Part shown: in pieces, positions 11,391 through 23,017 of the stretch
Layout: the number at the start of each line of letters is the position of its first letter
How positions within the stretch are numbered: the first letter of the stretch is position 1
Assembly (NCBI GenBank): GCA_032871835.1
Contig: CM065298.1
Coordinates: 96,595,891-96,659,890 of the forward strand
Direction of reading: 5' to 3'
Origin: Dipteronia dyeriana
Taxonomy: Eukaryota; Streptophyta; Magnoliopsida; Sapindales; Sapindaceae
DNA length: 64,000 nucleotides
Position numbers and translations under genes: made by a program
Notes under the pieces: generated by a model
Database searches by the model: none
Told to the model about the DNA's origin: nothing
Seen by the model: the letters and a program-made list of their open reading frames with translations, nothing else

Positions 11391-12364
11391 TTATTTTGTA
11401 GTATAATTCAAATAAATATTAAATAAACGATAGTAGAAAACTTTAATAAGATTATTAAGTTAAACTTTATCAGCTAATATTAAGTTCGTAAAGTAAATTA
11501 TTTATTAATTAATAAGATTATTTTATTATTTTCTTGAAAAATAATTCAATAACATTAAAAAAAAATTGGCAGCAACAATAAATAGTACGCCCCAACAACT
11601 TCAGTAATTTATTTATTAAATGGTCAACTGGTCCTTCAAGTCTGAAGTGTTCTTCTATCAATTTAGGACCATAATATCATAAATATGGACGCAGAGAGTG
11701 TGACAGTCTTCTCTGAGATAAACCACTATTAATAGCATTTCTTTTATATATATCTTTCTACTATTTGTTCGAACCGTAATAAAGTATATCGATTTCTTGT
11801 ACGTGGATTTAAAAGGTGTTTTGATTGATGTATATGGTAAATTTAAAACATTTAAATCTAATGTTCTATATACGAGGAACCGATAATCTTATATCAATTC
11901 AAACTTATAATAAAAATATTGATATATATATATATATTATATTTTAGTTTGAAAAATTAATAAAAAACAAAATATGCCAGAAAAATTATACATGCAAATA
12001 AATAAAAAAGTCCAATAAAATGATAGATTTTGGTTCGGTTATAACAGACTGTTTTATTCAAAAAGATTGGCCCATCTTAGTTTTATGGATGTTTTTAGCA
12101 GAAATTTTGGGCCCAATCTGACACCGGTGGTTCCACGTCGGCGTACGTTGGTTTGGGGCCGAATTCTCCGATTAACAAATATAACTTCTATAGACCTGTT
12201 TAGATCATCGAGCGGAGCGATAAGTGTAGTTCGGATATGGACTCAGCCGAATACGGTGAAAACTACTCTCGTGCAAACAAGAAGGAAACTTTTCACATTA
12301 GTATTTTCGTACGAAAAGTGAATACGTCCTTCTTCAGACAAAATTGGGACTACCACTGAGTACT
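11391..12364. other. AT-rich noncoding DNA
   Basis: No recognised gene. A higher-GC patch at about 12060-12320 contains an 84-aa open frame with no recognisable motif; I do not call it a gene. Confidence 0.45.
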
Positions 12365-13050
12365 AGATTTCTGGTTCCGGACTTTCGGTTCACTATTTTT
12401 GAAAACCGGAGCGGTTCCAATCGGTTCCTTTAAAAAAAATTCCTGATCTCTGATCTCTCAGTCTCTTCTTCGACCTAGATATGGAAAATTGGTTCCAGCT
12501 TCTTTTCCAAAACCCAAGTCCTATACTCCTATGTACTGCAATCAAACCATTAAAGAAAAACCCCGTTTTAGAAAAAGAGAAAATAAGAAAGAAAGAACCA
12601 ATCATGTCGAGAGAAAAGAAATTACCAGACGACAAATCGATCACAGAGAGCTTCTGTGAAGAGAGTTTGGAGTGAATTTGGAGATGGAATCTGCCGATAA
12701 TTGGGTGGGTCAACATGATATGGCAATCTGAGTGTCTATCACCGGTCAAGATTTCTTCTTCATTCCCGTATTCTTTCTCCGACTGGGTACCGGAAACAGA
12801 CGGTGGTGATGGTGGGTTTTTTACGCCGAAGATGTCCTTTGCTACTTTCGTTTATTTTGAAGAGAGAGAGAGAAAGAGAGGTGAATTTGGTGTGGTGACC
12901 GGTGAGTGTATGGGAGTGGTGAGTGAAAATGTTTTTTTTTTTTTTTTCTTTGGAACCGAACCGGTTGGAACCAGAAATCGGAACCGGTTCCAATTCTGTT
13001 CCGTTCGGAATCGAAACCAAATCGAATCAGAACCATGGTTAGGTTTACCA
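12365..13050. mobile_element. possible non-autonomous hAT-like element rich in GGTTCC words
   Basis: Both ends of this stretch carry clusters of GGTTCCG/CGGAACC words in opposite orientation (12375-12430 and 12950-13035). That is like the subterminal repeats of plant hAT elements. The interior is a purine-rich, UTR-like sequence (GAGAGAGAGA near 12862). I could not define terminal inverted repeats or an 8-bp target duplication, so the call is tentative. Confidence 0.3.
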
Positions 13051-13400
13051 TTGAGGAGATAAAATTAGTCTATGCTAAATCTCTTACACAGTTACACCTA
13101 TGTTATAATAAAGGTTGGTTTAAAATAAATCTCTCACACATTCACACCAATATTATAAAATAACCGTAGGTTCGAGTTTTCCCCAGTTAAAAATCCTCAA
13201 ATTTTTATATATATTTTATAAAATATAAAAAAATGGGACCACCATTTTTAAAATAAAATACAAAAGTCCATAAATGTGCATACTGTCCTACATATCCGAG
13301 TTGGATAATCCAACTCCTCAAAAATTCATAGTATTTTGGATTCTTTTTATATTATTGTCCTTTGCAAATTTAGTAAAATAGAAAAAAAAAAATTGGGACC
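13051..13400. other. noncoding flank containing a tandemly repeated target sequence
   Basis: 13231-13300 (GGGACCACCATTTTTAAAAT, ACAAAAGTCCATAAATGT) recurs to the right of the copia element at 21160-21230 (GGGCCACCGTTTTTAATAT, ACAAAAGTCCGTAAATGT). The empty site therefore held two nearby copies of this motif, and copia landed in the second. Confidence 0.6.
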
Positions 13401-13628
13401 TATTAGGAATGTGGCTTTCCACCGTACATCAAAGTGTATTGATAATTGAGTGATATATATAAGACACTTGTCAAATTGAAAGCAAGGCGGCAATTTTATA
13501 TAAAGACAAAAAAGCTTGTGTTTAATTATAATAAAATCCCCATATTCATTTATCTATAAAAGTGTGTTTGATACGGAAATGAGACTGGATAAAGTGTAAC
13601 GAGACTGGATAAAATGTGATTGGATTGA

Positions 13629-13710
13629 ACTGGACTGGACTGGACTGGACAAGACAAGACAAGACAAGACAAGACAAGACATGTTATTCTATGTTATTCT
13701 ATGTTATTCT
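13629..13710. repeat. compound short tandem repeat
   Basis: Three adjoining arrays: (GGACT)n at 13629-13650, (AAGAC)n at 13651-13680 and three copies of ATGTTATTCT at 13681-13710. They lie in the subterminal part of the DNA element and probably expanded from its native GACAAG words. Confidence 0.9.
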
Positions 13711-13964
13711 ATGTTGTGTTTGGAAGGTTTGTACAGAACTATAAATTGTATTGTTATACGTTAGGTATGGCTGGGACAGGACGGAACAAAAGATTCAAAT
13801 GACCAGAGCACCCCTCTTATATATATAACAACAAATACTATAATATTATATATTAATATAATATATATATAATAATATATTATAATATATATTAATAATA
13901 CATATTAATTTATGTATATATATTATGTGTTAATATATATATATATATATTATATTAATAATAC

Positions 13965-14850
13965 TGTTGACGTTGATTTCTGAATTTTATCAGAAAGGGC
14001 AACAAGGATTGGATTTTAGCTATAAATCAAAGAGGAGAGAAAGAAGAAGTAATACGATGCAAGTTTTACGTGGTAAAAATCCGATTGGAGAAACGTTCAC
14101 GGGTGGTTGTATGATCAACCAAACCAAAATCCACTATGAAATTAAGAATTTTACAGGCTCTCAATCTCTCTTTTTCTCTTTGAATATTTTTTATATGACT
14201 ACTGTATATGCTATATTGTCTATTTTTTTCTGGACGAGATTATAGGTCTATTTATATGTTTATAGAACCCTAATTTGTCTTGTACAAGTAATACATGATC
14301 TTTGTATATAGTTGTGATTCGGTTACTTGTTTGAAGTAGATTTGTCTTCTTTCCTGTTTCGGAGGCTTGTATTGAGATTGAATATGACTCTAGTAACGTA
14401 GTCCGATTAAGATTTATTTTCTTATAAGAGCGTAGTCTTTTTGAAGAAATAGAAGTGTTTTCGGATGAGGAACCCTTTATGCTTGACATTCTCTTCTTTA
14501 GAATCCCTCTTTGATAAGGAACCTTGCGTGACTTAACTCGTGGACTACTCACTGGATTTCTTACTCGGTTGTCATGTTCATCCCGAGTATGATATAATGT
14601 GTGCTAGTCCCGAATGGCGTCTCATGATCCTGAGTAGAGAATGCATTTCTGCTGACCCTGAGTACGTTTAATTGATTTATAGTAGTTTAGTTGATCCCGA
14701 GTAGGTCTTGCCTTAATACTTGTTTATTCGGGCTTCTTCTCTTTAATGATGCCTTATAGGATGTTTCCTGAGTGCCTATTTGGACGTCCACCTGACAATT
14801 TTATCCATCTTGTCGATGACGTGTATGCTTGGTAAAATTCACGTACGACA
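13965..14850 (-). mobile_element. solo LTR of the Tat-type gypsy family
   Basis: An 886-bp copy of the LTR at 5906-6794, in the same orientation, with intact TGTTGACG and ACGACA ends. It is flanked by a perfect 5-bp target duplication, AATAC (13960-13964 and 14851-14855). A perfect duplication around a single LTR indicates insertion of a full element followed by LTR-LTR recombination. (TA)n tracts border both sides. Confidence 0.93.
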
Positions 14851-14856
14851 AATACA

Positions 14857-14893
<37 letters not shown>

Positions 14894-15441
14894 TATATTA
14901 AATATATTATATTATATATGTTTCATATATATTATGTGTTGTAATATATATATCCTATATATATATTATATTATTATATTTAATAATATAATATATTATA
15001 TTATATTATATATGTAATTATAATATATAATATAATATATAATTTATTAGACATTATTGCAATTGTTTGAAAATTTAAAGGGTCAATTGGTTTTTTTGAC
15101 ACTTGTCTCATGACATGGGACAAGTTGTCCTAGGGTCTTGGGTGTGACAAGTTTTTGTGATTTTTATCCCACCTTGTCCCGTCATGTCCCATGCTAAGGA
15201 CGCACCAAACGTGGGACAAGAACAAACTGTCTCACGTTATTCTGTCTTGTCTTGCGTACTAAATGCACCTTAAAAGGCCAATTGTGTTGTTATTTATAGA
15301 TATATACTAGAATCAATACAAAACTTTTACAATTGAAATGTATATCTCTCACCTCTCTCTTCTTCTTGTTTTGTTTATTTATTATTAATATTTATTGCTT
15401 TATTTATTTATTTCATATGTAATTTCATTCGATTTATAGCA

Positions 15442-15455
15442 TGTTATCAACACGT
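15442..15455 (+). other. primer-binding-site-like sequence of the copia element
   Basis: TGTTATCAACACGT directly follows the CA end of the 5' LTR. It resembles the TTATCAACACG-type sites seen in several plant copia families. tRNA identity not assigned. Confidence 0.55.
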
Positions 15456-15879
15456 TGCTGTTATTTTCAGAACCTGAAATTTCTGAATTTTATTTCCATT
15501 GAAATCTGAAGTTCCTAAATTTATTTTCAGAACCCGAAGCTTCTGAATTTATTATTACTAGAACCGGGAGTTTCTAGATTTTATTTATCAATACCAAAAC
15601 CTGTAGTTCTGGATTTTGTTCCTCACATTTTATTTACTTTTACACAATTTACTTTCTAGCAATTTATTTACTTTTAAGAAATTTCTATTTAAAGAATTTG
15701 GTCACTCATCCAAAAACCTAAAGTTTATGGATTTATTTATCATTACTGAAATCTGAAACTTATGGACTTATTTACTTACAAATATTTCTTTATATATCTG
15801 AAAATTTAAATTTCTTAGATTTTTATCAGACCAGAAGTTCTGACTTCGATTGTGATTTTCAGATAACCAGAAGCTACAA

Positions 15880-16860
15880 AAATATAAAAACTTACAAGCT
15901 TGAAGTTTGTTGCACTGGAAGTATCTATGGACAACTACATGTCCTGGGTAATTGACACCAAATTATTGTTAAAATCAGAAGGCTTATGTTACACCATTGA
16001 AGAAGGGGTTAAGGCGACTGAACAATACAAATCCACTGCTATGGTCATTATCCGTCGCCATCTACATGAAGATCTAAAAGCCTAGTACCTAACTGTCATG
16101 GAACTGGAAGTTCTATGGAAAGAATTAAAAGACCGATTTGATAACCAACCCGATGTTGCATTACCAAATGCCAGGTATCAGTGGCAACATTTATGTTTTC
16201 AAGACTACAGGTCAGTCTCTGAATATAACTCTGATTTATTCAAAATCGCTACACAGTTGAAATTGTGTGTTCAGGAGGTAACAGAAATGATATGTTGGAA
16301 AAAAATATTTATAACATTTCATGCCTCAAACATGATATTACAACAGCAATATTGAGAACGCCGATTTCCAAAATATTCAGAGTTAATATCATGTCTCTTG
16401 ATTGCAGAGAAAAATAATGACCTCTTAATAAAAAATCATGAATCACGCCCGACCTGCTCTACAGCATTCCCAGAAGTGAATGCTAATACTGTTGAGGGAC
16501 ATAGTCGTGGTCGTGGCTGTGGTCCTTACCGTGGTCGGGGTCGCGAAAGAGCATATGATTATTCTAAAACATTCCCCATAAGCAAAATGTTAATAAAGTC
16601 AGGCCAGATAAAGGAAAGGGTACCAAATGGGGACTAAGAAAGATGATGGTGTATGTTTCAGATGTGGCTGTCATAATCATTGGTCACGTACATGCCGCAC
16701 ACCCAAACATTTAGTTAAGTTTTATCAAGCATTGATCAAAAGAAAGGAAAAAGGGGAAGAATCCTAAAATCAAATTCATGGAAGATTCAGATTTTATGGA
16801 TATTACCCAGTTTAATATTTCTGATTTTCTAAATGATCTAAATGACAATGTGACCACTTC
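15880..16860 (+). pseudogene. copia gag remnant
   Basis: Blocks at 15900-16085 (FVALEVSMDNYMSWVID, STAMVIIRRHLHEDLKA), 16098-16355 (VLWKELKDRFDNQ, SVSEYNSDLFKIATQLKLC) and 16398-16637 (NHESRPTCSTAFPEVNA, then RGRGCGPYRGRGRE) follow plant copia gag in order. A CCHC-like zinc knuckle, CFRCGCHNHWSRTC, is encoded near 16650-16690 in yet another frame. Stops at 16083 and 16353 and several shifts destroy the frame. Confidence 0.85.
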
Positions 16861-17047
16861 AATTGGTGATAGATCAATGGGTGATGGAAATATCCATACC
16901 AATTAAGTACTATTTGTAATATTTTTGTTAGAATATGAAATGCTTATGTAAATATTCCTTATATAATATATACTTTTGATCACTCCATCTAATATGCATT
17001 TTATTTCTTTTTTGTGAAGCACAACAAATATATCTCTAAACGATAAA

Positions 17048-17600
17048 TTGAGTGATATTGAAAAACAAGGTACAAGAGATATATGTCTAGCCGATAGTGC
17101 AACGACACATACTATTTTACGGAATCAGAAATACTTTCTTAATTTAACTTTGCTTAAGAAAAATGTTAATACAATATCAGGTCCAGCAGATCTGATAGAA
17201 GACTCCGGTAGAGCTATGATATTGTTACCAAACAATACTAAAATATGTATCAATGATGTTTTATATTCAAGTAGATCCGGAAGAAATCTACTAAATTTCA
17301 AAGATATACGGTGTAATGAATTTCACTTATAAACTATAAATGATGAGAATATCGAATATCGAATATTTGTGCATTACTTCCTATAATTTAGGTCAAAAAC
17401 TCATTAAAGAAAAGCTGCGTGCTTTATCACCTAGATTATATTACATTCTTATAAGAGGTATAGACGTTTATGCAATTATGAATCAGAAGTTCTCAGACCC
17501 AAAAACATTTATGTTTTGGCATGACCGTCTTGGTCACCCGGGATCTATAATGATGCGAAGAATCATTGAAAATTCTCATGGGCATCCATTAAAGAACTAG
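17048..17600 (+). pseudogene. copia protease and GAG-pre-integrase remnant
   Basis: 17048-17332 contains LADSATTHTIL, the copia aspartic protease motif in which the usual Asp-Ser-Gly-Ala has lost its Gly. 17340-17600 holds the pre-integrase domain with FWHDRLGHPGSIMMRRII, where the HxxxxGHP pattern is intact. The two are separated by a frame change near 17330. Confidence 0.8.
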
Positions 17601-18500
17601 AAGGTTCTTTTATCCTATGAAAATTTATGTACTGCAAGTTCATAAGAGAAATTAGTAATAAAACCATCTCAATCTAAGGTTGGTTTTGAATCCCCGTCAT
17701 TCTTACAAAGGGTTCAAAGGGACATATGTGGACCTATTCATCCACTAAGTGGACCGTTCCTGTATTTTATGGTCATAGTCGATGCATCTATCAGATAGTC
17801 ATACGTTTGCTTATTATCAACACGTAATGTTGCTTATGCAAGATTATCTGCACAGATTATCAAGCTTCGGGCACATTTTCCTTATTATCCGATTAAGTCA
17901 ATACGCCTTGATAATGCTGGTGAATTTACTTCAAAGACATTTGATGAATACTGCAGATCAGTTGAGATTGATGTTGAACATCCAGTTCCATATATTCATA
18001 CTCAAAATGGATTAGCAGAGTCGCTTATCAATTGTCTCCAGGTAATTACAAAAACTTTATTATTACGAACACAATTACCAATCTCTGTTTGGGGACATGT
18101 TATTTTACATGCTGCTATATTAATCCGTCTTCGTCCCACTTCTTATCATCAATATTCACCAGTGCAACTTGTATTTGGTCATCAACCAGATATTTCTCAT
18201 CTGCGTACTTTTGGCTGTGCAGTATATGTCCCAATTGCACCTACACATAGAATTAAAATAGGACCCCAACAACGTTTGGGAATATATATGTTGGTCTAGA
18301 TTCACCATCAATTATTAGATATCTGGAACCATTAATTGGTGATCTTTTACTGCACGATTTGGTGATTGTTATTTTGATGAAAAAAAATTCTCATCATTAG
18401 GAAAAACTTTTCTTGAAGAGAAGCGTGAACTTTCTTGGAAAGTCGCTAGTCTAATTCATCTTTACCCATATACATCTCAATGTGAGAATGAAGTTCGCAA
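17600..18500 (+). pseudogene. copia integrase remnant
   Basis: Several frames together give the integrase core. The first Asp is near 17775 (MVIVDAS), the second in RLDNAGEFTS near 17910, and Glu in QNGLAESLI near 18010. They are followed by SVWGHVILHAAILIRLRP and FGCAVYVPIA. Three or more frameshifts separate these motifs, so there is no continuous product. Confidence 0.8.
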
Positions 18501-18603
18501 GATAGTCCATCTTCAAACAATAGCAAATCAGTTACTAGATACATTTACCGATGCTACTAGGGTAATAAAATCATACATCCCAGTTGTCAATGTACCAACT
18601 TGG

Positions 18604-20520
18604 GTGATTGTTCCGGAAGAACGATCTAAACAAATGATAACAAAGGAATTATTTACTACACGCCAGAAGCATGGTAGGCCACTCGGTCCGAAATATATTG
18701 TTCCTCGGAAAAGGAAAAGAAACTACCAGGATCATGTTTATGAGATTAAAAATAAACCCACTTTCTCAAAATCGACTCCACAAGAGTTAGATATCCCTGA
18801 AATGACACAAGTCATTAAAGTGATAGAAACCCTTGTAGGGAAAGAAATCCCTGAAGAGATTCAAGAACATAGAAATGAGGAAATTTCTATAAATTATACA
18901 AGAGAAATGTAGAATCGTGAGGAAACAATCATCGATGATATATTTTCATTTACAGTGGCTACTTAAATTAAAAACGATGATTATGAGTCTCATAGTGTTG
19001 ATGATTGTAGGTAAATGTCTGATTGACATAAATGGAAAAAAACAATTCAAACTGAATTGAATTCGTTAGCCAAGCGTAAAGTATTTGGATCAATAATCCA
19101 GACGCCTGAAGACGTCAAACCTATTGGATACAAATGGGTTTTTATACGAAAACTTAATGAGAAAAACAAACTTGTGTGATATAAGGCACGATTCGTAGCA
19201 CAAGGTTTCTTACAGAGACCTGGTATTGATTTTGATGAGATATATTCACAATGATGGATATAATTACGTTTCGTTTTCTGATAAGTTTGACTGTTTTGGA
19301 AAGACTTGAAATGCTTCTTATAGACATAGTAACTGTCTATCTATATGGCTAACTCGATTAAGATATTTATATTAGAATCCCTGAAGGATTTAGAATGCCG
19401 GAAGCATACAACTCGAGACCTCTTAATTTATAGTCAATTAAATTACAAAGGTCCTTGTATGGATTAAAGCAATCTGGTTGCATGTGGTATAACCGCCTAA
19501 GTTAATATTTGATTAAAGAAGGATATATTAATAATCCTATATGTCCATGTGTCTTCATAAAGAAATCAGAATCTGGATTTACTATCATAGCAGTTTATGT
19601 TGATGATATGAATTTAATTGGAACTCCAGAACAGCTCCTGAAAACTACTGATTATTTGAAAAAGGAATTTGAAATGAAAGACTTGAGAAAGACAAAATAT
19701 TATCTCGGTCTAGAGATTGAACATAAATAAAATGGAATACTTATCCATCAATCAACATATGTTGAAAAGATCTTGAATAGATTTCATATGGATAATGTTC
19801 AACCATTGAGTACTCATATGGTTGTTAGAGCTCTTGATCCTAAGAAAGATCCATCCCGACCACTTAAAGATGGTGAAAAGATATTTGATCATGAAATACC
19901 ATATCTTAATGCAATTGGTGCTTTGTTGTATCTTGCTCAATGTACTAGACCAAACATTGTATTTTTAGTAAATTTGTTTGCTAGATTTAGTTCAGCACCA
20001 ACTCAAAAGCATTGAACTGGTTAAACATCTTTTTCGTTACCTTCGTGGCACGAAAGATTTAAGATTATTTTATTCGAAATCTAATAACTTTTCAGGTTTA
20101 CTTGGTTATACTGAAGCCGGATATCTGTTTGATCCCCATAAAGCTCATTCACAAATGGGATATGTTTTTACATATAATTGCACATCAATCTCTTGGCACT
20201 CCACAAACAAACAATTTTTGCTACATCTTCCAATCATTCGGAGATCCTTGTACTTCATGAAACAAGTCGAGAATGTGTTTGGCTACGGTCAGTTATTCAT
20301 CATAATCAAAAGACATATGGATTCTCATTATCTACAGAAATACCGACACTGATATTTGAAGATAATTCTGCTTGTATTGCTTAAGTTAGAGGAGGATATA
20401 TCAAAGGAGATAGAACCAACATGAACTTCAACAGAACCGACAGATCGATGTTAAACAAATTCGGTCTACAGATAATCTTACAGATTTGTTTACCAATTTA
20501 TTGCCTACATCAACTTTTGA
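18604..20520 (+). pseudogene. copia reverse transcriptase and RNase H remnant
   Basis: After a linker frame (18604-18912), the RT N-terminal region is near 19130-19250 (KWVFIRKLNEKNKLV, KARFVAQGF). The catalytic box YVDDMNLIGT is at about 19597. LRKTKYYLGLEIEHK precedes a stop at 19728. 19773-20015 continues (STHMVVRALDP, PYLNAIGALLYLA). RNase H follows (LFRYLRGTKDLRLFYSK, FEDNSACIA near 20360). Many stops and shifts are present; the final residues near 20460-20520 keep the family's STDNLTDLFT-like ending. Confidence 0.85.
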
Positions 20521-20810
20521 GAAACTGGTATATATAATTGATATCCGTCGGCTCTGTAAATTACAGAAGTTATATTGAAGTTTTGTTAAGGGGGAGCGCT
20601 CAATCAGGGGGAGCAAAATTTGAATGGACATACAGTACTCATTTTCCTTTACCGGATTTTGTCCCACTGGGTTTACTGGAAAGATTTCATGAGGTAGTTC
20701 TGTACACGTCCAATATAACTCGATCCAGAAGATCTTTGTATATAATTTGCTAAGGTTTTTGTGTCACTGGATTTTTCCTATCAATGTTAAAATACAAGTG
20801 GTGAAAATCC

Positions 20811-20819
20811 AAGGGAGAG
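20811..20819 (+). other. polypurine tract of the copia element
   Basis: AAGGGAGAG sits directly before the 3' LTR, where the plus-strand primer is expected. Confidence 0.75.
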
Positions 20820-21159
20820 TATTGTGAATGTGGCTTTCCACTATACACCCACATGTATTGATAATTGAGTGACACATATAAGACACTTGTCAAATTGAAA
20901 GCAATGTGGTAATTTTATATGGAGACAACAAAGCATGTGTTTAATTACAATAAAGTCCCCATATTCACTTGCATATAAAATGCCAATTGTGTTGTTATTT
21001 ACGGATATATACTAGATTCAATACAAAGCTTTTACAATTGAAATGTATATCTCTCGCCTCTCTCTTCTTCTTGTTTTGTTTATTTATTATTTTATATTAT
21101 TATTAATAATTATTACTTTATTTATTTATTTCATCTGTAATTTCATTCGATTTATAACA
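20820..21159 (+). repeat. 3' LTR of the copia element
   Basis: 340 bp. It starts TATTGTGAATG (probably a mutated TGTTGTG start) and ends TTATAACA. It aligns with the split 5' LTR and defines the element's right edge. The 3' LTR has no insertion, which shows what the undamaged LTR looked like. Confidence 0.9.
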
Positions 21160-21705
21160 GGGCCACCGTTTTTAATATAAAAAACAAAAGTCCGTAAATG
21201 TACATCCTACATGTCCAATGAACTAAATATGGAAAAATACATCAATATATCAATATTTTGGAGGGACTAAAATCAAAACAGGCTAATATCCAATATCTGA
21301 TAGAATATTCGACCGGTTTTAAAATATCTACAAAAATCTTCAAATATTTTTTATTTTTTTTGTGAATTTCACCTTAAAAATCAATGGTATTTTACAACAT
21401 ATTATTCAAATAATATATATTTAAAATTACTTTTGAAGATACAAATTTATAAAAATTTCCAAGACAATATAGTCAACAGTAGAATTGTTAAAGTTGAAAG
21501 CAACCTAAAAAAAACCCATAATTATGGGTGAAAATAGTGTTCCATCATTGCTTACAATAACCGTTCAAATACTGTCACAGACATCATTATCTACTTCCTA
21601 CGAAAAAAATTAGTCCACATTTAATTTCCTTTAATTCACACAAAACAAATGAATCGTCGTACATATTCTAAGTTTAAACAACATGTTTATCATTAGAATA
21701 ATTGG
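21160..21705. other. noncoding flank
   Basis: It begins with the second copy of the repeated target motif (see 13231-13300). After that it is AT-rich DNA with no recognised gene. Confidence 0.5.
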
Positions 21706-22302
21706 TGTGGTAGACAAAAATGGTCTTTGGGCCCACGCTAATCTCATGACCAATTTTGTGTTAAATCTAGTCCAAGCCCACTTGATCCAGGTCGACCAAT
21801 GAGATCTTAGCCATTCATTTCAAACAGCTTTTCTAATAACATAAGCAAGTTTGAAAATGTCACGAGTGAGATTGAATATCTCATGAAATCTGGTTAGAAT
21901 TTCAGGGATATTTTCCTACAAACACTCCAACGTTCAACTCACCTTGAAAACTAATAAATAGAACCTTTTCATCACTAGAAAGGGATTTTGATTTCTCTCT
22001 AACCGCAAAAAAGCTCTTGCTTGCCGAACTCTGCCAAAATACCACCTCTAGTCACCGGAATACTCAAACACGATCTCTTTCCAATAACTTTCACTTTCAC
22101 GCTCAACCTAAACGTTCTAGGGCCAAAATCAACCAGCATACCATTTTCTTTTATTTGTTTTCCCGTTTTTCTTGTTTATTTTCATCTTTTTTTATAGGTT
22201 TTTGGAGTAGTTGACACATCCGATTCGTCAGGTTAGACCAAGTTGATTGGGCCTATCTTGAATCAGACCCGACACACATTAATTATAGATCGACCATCTA
22301 CA
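21706..22302 (+). repeat. putative 5' LTR of the truncated gypsy element
   Basis: The proposed limits are TGTGGTAGAC at 21706 and CATCTACA ending at 22302, directly before the primer site. An AATAAATAGAA TATA-like word near 21951 fits an LTR promoter. The left limit is uncertain because no second LTR is present for alignment. Confidence 0.5.
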
Positions 22303-22315
22303 GTTTGGTGTCCAC

Positions 22316-22890
22316 TAGGGATGACAATTTAACCCGCACCCGCCCGAACCTGACCCTGTAGGGTCGGGTGAGGATGGTGAATTTACGATCCACGGATCCG
22401 TGAACCCGTTTAATGAAAAGCCTGATGAATTCGCGGGCGGGTGCGGGTTGGAAAAATGAACCCACATAAATAAAAAACTTGTATATAAACATACATAGAC
22501 ATTTGAATTATTTTTGGTCGTTTTATTTTTTATGGTTATTATTATTTTCTAATGTATCAAGTAGGGCATTAGAGATGTAAATTTAATTCAATTAAGTATC
22601 AAATATGTGATTACATGTGGAAATTTACAAATGACAAATCATGGGTTCGTGGTTTCATGGGTTACGGGTTTGTGGGTTTCCTACGGGTGAAGCATCCACC
22701 CGTGAACCCACATTGTTTCACGGGTTCACGAGGCAAGGGTATGAGTGTAGCCATAACCTGCGAGTTCACACCCACCCGCGGACCCGTTTACCTACTCGAG
22801 TTCGAGAGCGGACGTGGGTGAGGAAAATTTTCACGGGTGAGGGTTTGGATTTTACAAAACCCACTGGAACCCGACTCGCTGCCATCCCTA
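22316..22890. mobile_element. 575-bp non-autonomous hAT element
   Basis: Terminal inverted repeat TAGGGATGACA / TGCCATCCCTA (one mismatch over 11 bp). A perfect 8-bp target duplication, GTGTCCAC, lies at 22308-22315 and 22891-22898; 8 bp is diagnostic of hAT. The subterminal parts are packed with CGGGT/ACCCG words in both orientations. No transposase. Confidence 0.95.
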
Positions 22891-23017
22891 GTGTCCACCG
22901 TGGAGCCCATTACAACTTCATAAATGAAACAGTTGAATCGAGTGAATGACTTCTAAGATATCAGAGTATGGAAACACACCGACCGTCAAATAGCAGTTTG
23001 CTGCACTAATTGCTCAA

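Larger units (their letters stand above)
13562..15268. mobile_element. non-autonomous TIR DNA transposon inside the copia LTR
   Basis: Left end GTGTGTTTGATACG; reverse complement of the right end GTGCATTTAGTACG (10 of 14 identical, all differences transitions). Flanks CTATAAAA (13554-13561) and CTTAAAA (15269-15275) look like an 8-bp target duplication with one base lost, which suggests hAT. The subterminal regions are rich in GACAAG/CTTGTC words in inverted orientation. Removing the solo LTR and its duplication leaves about 816 bp with no coding capacity. The superfamily is an inference. Confidence 0.65.
13401..15441 (+). repeat. 5' LTR of copia element, interrupted
   Basis: The two pieces, 13401-13561 and about 15269-15441, align with the two halves of the intact 3' LTR at 20820-21159. 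Matching landmarks include GACACTTGTCAAATTGAAAG on the left and GCCAATTGTGTTGTTATTTA on the right. The LTR ends ...TATAGCA at 15441. Everything between the two pieces is later insertion. Confidence 0.88.
13401..21159 (+). mobile_element. Ty1/copia LTR retrotransposon, decayed, with nested insertions
   Basis: The order is LTR, primer site, gag, protease, integrase, reverse transcriptase, RNase H, polypurine tract, LTR. Integrase before RT defines Ty1/copia. Probable 5-bp target duplication: GGACC (13396-13400) and GGGCC (21160-21164), differing by one transition. The 5' LTR is split by a DNA element at 13562-15268. All protein domains are broken by stops and frameshifts. Confidence 0.93.

Noticed and set aside
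12393..13062. several overlapping open frames of 64-118 aa
   Set aside because: They overlap on both strands, lack domains and sit in a probable hAT-like element.
14829..15017. 62-aa frame rich in Ile and Tyr
   Set aside because: Pure (TA)n low-complexity translation next to the solo LTR.
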